NCBI RefSeq assembly: GCF_938045225.1
Contig: NZ_CALINL010000083.1
Location: 1 to 6,017, forward strand
Length of the DNA stretch: 6,017 nucleotides
DNA from: an uncultured Campylobacter sp.
GTDB lineage: Bacteria > Campylobacterota > Campylobacteria > Campylobacterales > Campylobacteraceae
Direction of reading: 5' to 3'
The notes under the pieces were generated by a model. That model saw only the letters and a program-made list of their open reading frames with translations, was not told the DNA's origin and searched no databases. The translations under genes and the position numbers were made by a program. This document shows positions 5,168-6,017 of this stretch, piece by piece (positions within the stretch are counted from its first letter, which is position 1; each line of letters begins with the position of its first letter).

Positions 5168-5619
5168 CAATCATTTCTCACGCACCGCACGAAGCCGAGA
5201 CTAGAAACGAAGTCCCAGATATCGTATCCGTTCCTGAAATCCACGAGCCACGCGCCGGACGAGAAGTCGGCGATTTTAGTCTGGCTCCAATAGTGCGGAT
5301 CATCGAAGTCTACTGTGTATTTAAAAGCCGTATTTGGAGCGAACTCATAACTACTCTTATCTGTTATGCTTAGTAGCTCCACTCTTGTAGGTAGCCGCCA
5401 GTCTTTATGTCCGGCTAGGTTTACTAGATTACAGTACTCCTGCGCCTGATCCCACGTTCCTTGAAAAATTTGATTCTCGTCCTGCCACATTAGTCTTCCC
5501 AGCTTTTTGTCGCTACATACCACTACGTTTTTATCGTTATCTCGGTAGCACGTAGGGCTTAGCGCCTCTGCGTTTAGCAGTCCGCAGAGCAGCAAAGAAA
5601 CGGCTATATATCTTTTCAT
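5167..5619 (-). CDS. Exported DUF1566 (Lcl_C) domain protein, complete
   Basis: This 150-residue protein has a signal peptide (MKRYIAVSLLLCGLLNAEA, probable cleavage after Ala19) and is likely periplasmic or surface-exposed. The rest is a DUF1566/Lcl_C domain of the C-type-lectin-like kind. It has LMWQD (43-47), an EYC (61-63), DWRLPTRVELLSITD (73-87), a YWSQT (110-114), a WLVDFRNG (124-131) and a C-terminal FVRCVRND. Cys63 and Cys146 are at positions conserved in its neighbour and may form a disulfide; Cys24 and Cys35 may form another. The molecular role of the family is not established. Binding of a ligand or surface partner is an inference from the fold. The start has an AAAGGA site six bases upstream (5626-5631). 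It lies 30 bases after a paralogous gene on the same strand, so co-transcription is likely. Cys12 sits in a poor lipobox (LLLC), so I do not call it a lipoprotein. Confidence 0.8.
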   Translation of the reverse strand: MKRYIAVSLLLCGLLNAEALSPTCYRDNDKNVVVCSDKKLGRLMWQDENQIFQGTWDQAQEYCNLVNLAGHKDWRLPTRVELLSITDKSSYEFAPNTAFKYTVDFDDPHYWSQTKIADFSSGAWLVDFRNGYDIWDFVSSLGFVRCVRND

Positions 5620-5649
5620 ACTTTTTCCTTTAGTCTAAATTTTCAAAAA

Positions 5650-6017
5650 TCAATAGTCCCGAACGCACCGCACGAAGTTGCGCAAATAAAGAGCGCCCCA
5701 GCCATCGCCTCCATTCTCGAAACTCACGACCCACACGAAATACGAGTCGCTAACATACTTAGTAGAGCTCCAGTACCAGTCGTAAATTTTCTCGCCTTTG
5801 ACATTCGTCTCGTATGCGATGTTTTTAAAGGCTTTGTTTATAGCTGGGTTATACCTGTTATCGTCAGTGATGCTTAAAAGCTCGTTTAACGTAGGTAACC
5901 GCCAGTCCTCAAAGCCCGCGAAGGTTAAATTTTCGCAATATTTTATCGCCTTGTCGTAATCGCCTTTAAATATCTCATCGCCGTCTTGCCACATCAGTTT
6001 ATAGACGCTATCCGTGA
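5650..6017 (-). CDS. DUF1566 (Lcl_C) domain protein, start beyond the window
   Basis: The frame runs open to the right edge of the window, so the ATG at 5994 is almost surely internal. Upstream in-frame residues TDSVYKL lead into LMWQD exactly as in the neighbouring paralog. About 122 C-terminal codons are visible, including the stop. Conserved elements are LMWQD, KYC, FEDWRLPTLNELLSITD, YWSST, VWVVSFENGG and the C-terminal FVRCVRDY. Between LMWQD and the tyrosine after the SITD motif, 28 of 49 residues match the neighbour, so the two are clear tandem paralogs. The signal peptide, if present as in the neighbour, lies outside the window. The function is unknown; as for the other copy, the fold suggests a binding rather than a catalytic role. 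It is probably the upstream gene of a two-gene or longer transcript. Confidence 0.78.
   Translation of the reverse strand, partial: TDSVYKLMWQDGDEIFKGDYDKAIKYCENLTFAGFEDWRLPTLNELLSITDDNRYNPAINKAFKNIAYETNVKGEKIYDWYWSSTKYVSDSYFVWVVSFENGGDGWGALYLRNFVRCVRDY

Noticed and set aside
5574..5587. Cys12 of the complete DUF1566 protein as a lipoprotein cysteine
   Set aside because: The preceding residues are LLL rather than a usual L-[AS]-[GA] lipobox. The hydrophobic stretch continues beyond the cysteine, and an AEA cleavage site follows.
5992..5994. ATG at 5994 as the true start of the right-hand DUF1566 gene
   Set aside because: The frame stays open upstream to the window edge, and the residues there align with the neighbour just before LMWQD. 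The ATG encodes the conserved methionine of that motif.

Overview
The window looks like a chromosomal segment of a Campylobacter species. I infer this from the gene set and order (heptose genes, a periplasmic c-type cytochrome, then ccoS and ccoI), which matches my recollection of the C. jejuni Cj1151c-Cj1155c region. The promoters have a strong TATAAT box with a T-rich upstream stretch and no clear -35. The hexamer AAATTT is very abundant, and base composition appears richer in G+C than C. jejuni, which suggests the C. showae/rectus/curvus/concisus side of the genus. Species cannot be fixed from the sequence alone.

Layout, left to right. Positions 1-851 (minus strand) hold the 5' part of hldD and all of gmhB, overlapping by four bases. 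Both enzymes make ADP-L-glycero-D-manno-heptose for the lipooligosaccharide core. gmhB may be transcribed as a leaderless message. Positions 944-1742 (plus strand) hold two tandem paralogous genes for small periplasmic class I cytochromes c. Each has its own similar promoter, and each is followed by a good intrinsic terminator. Positions 1743-2270 carry no convincing gene. This convergent spacer has 16 copies of AAATTT from 1838 to 2268 and several inverted repeats.

Positions 2271-4882 (minus strand) are a ccoI-ccoS operon: the copper-exporting P1B-ATPase and the small membrane protein needed to mature cbb3-type cytochrome c oxidase. The neighbouring cytochromes are plausible electron donors to that oxidase, so 944-4882 reads as a respiratory module. 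The oxidase structural genes ccoNOPQ are not in the window. Positions 4883-5166 are a promoter and terminator spacer. Positions 5167-6017 (minus strand) hold two tandem paralogs with a DUF1566 (Lcl_C, C-type-lectin-like) domain. One is a complete exported protein; the other is cut by the window edge.

Most of the window is ordinary core genome. The less ordinary parts are the duplicated cytochrome with its duplicated promoter and a diverged axial-ligand loop, the possible leaderless gmhB, the AAATTT-dense spacer, and the DUF1566 pair with a variable patch before a conserved C-terminus. I found no clear new defence system, mobile element, RNA gene or CRISPR array.
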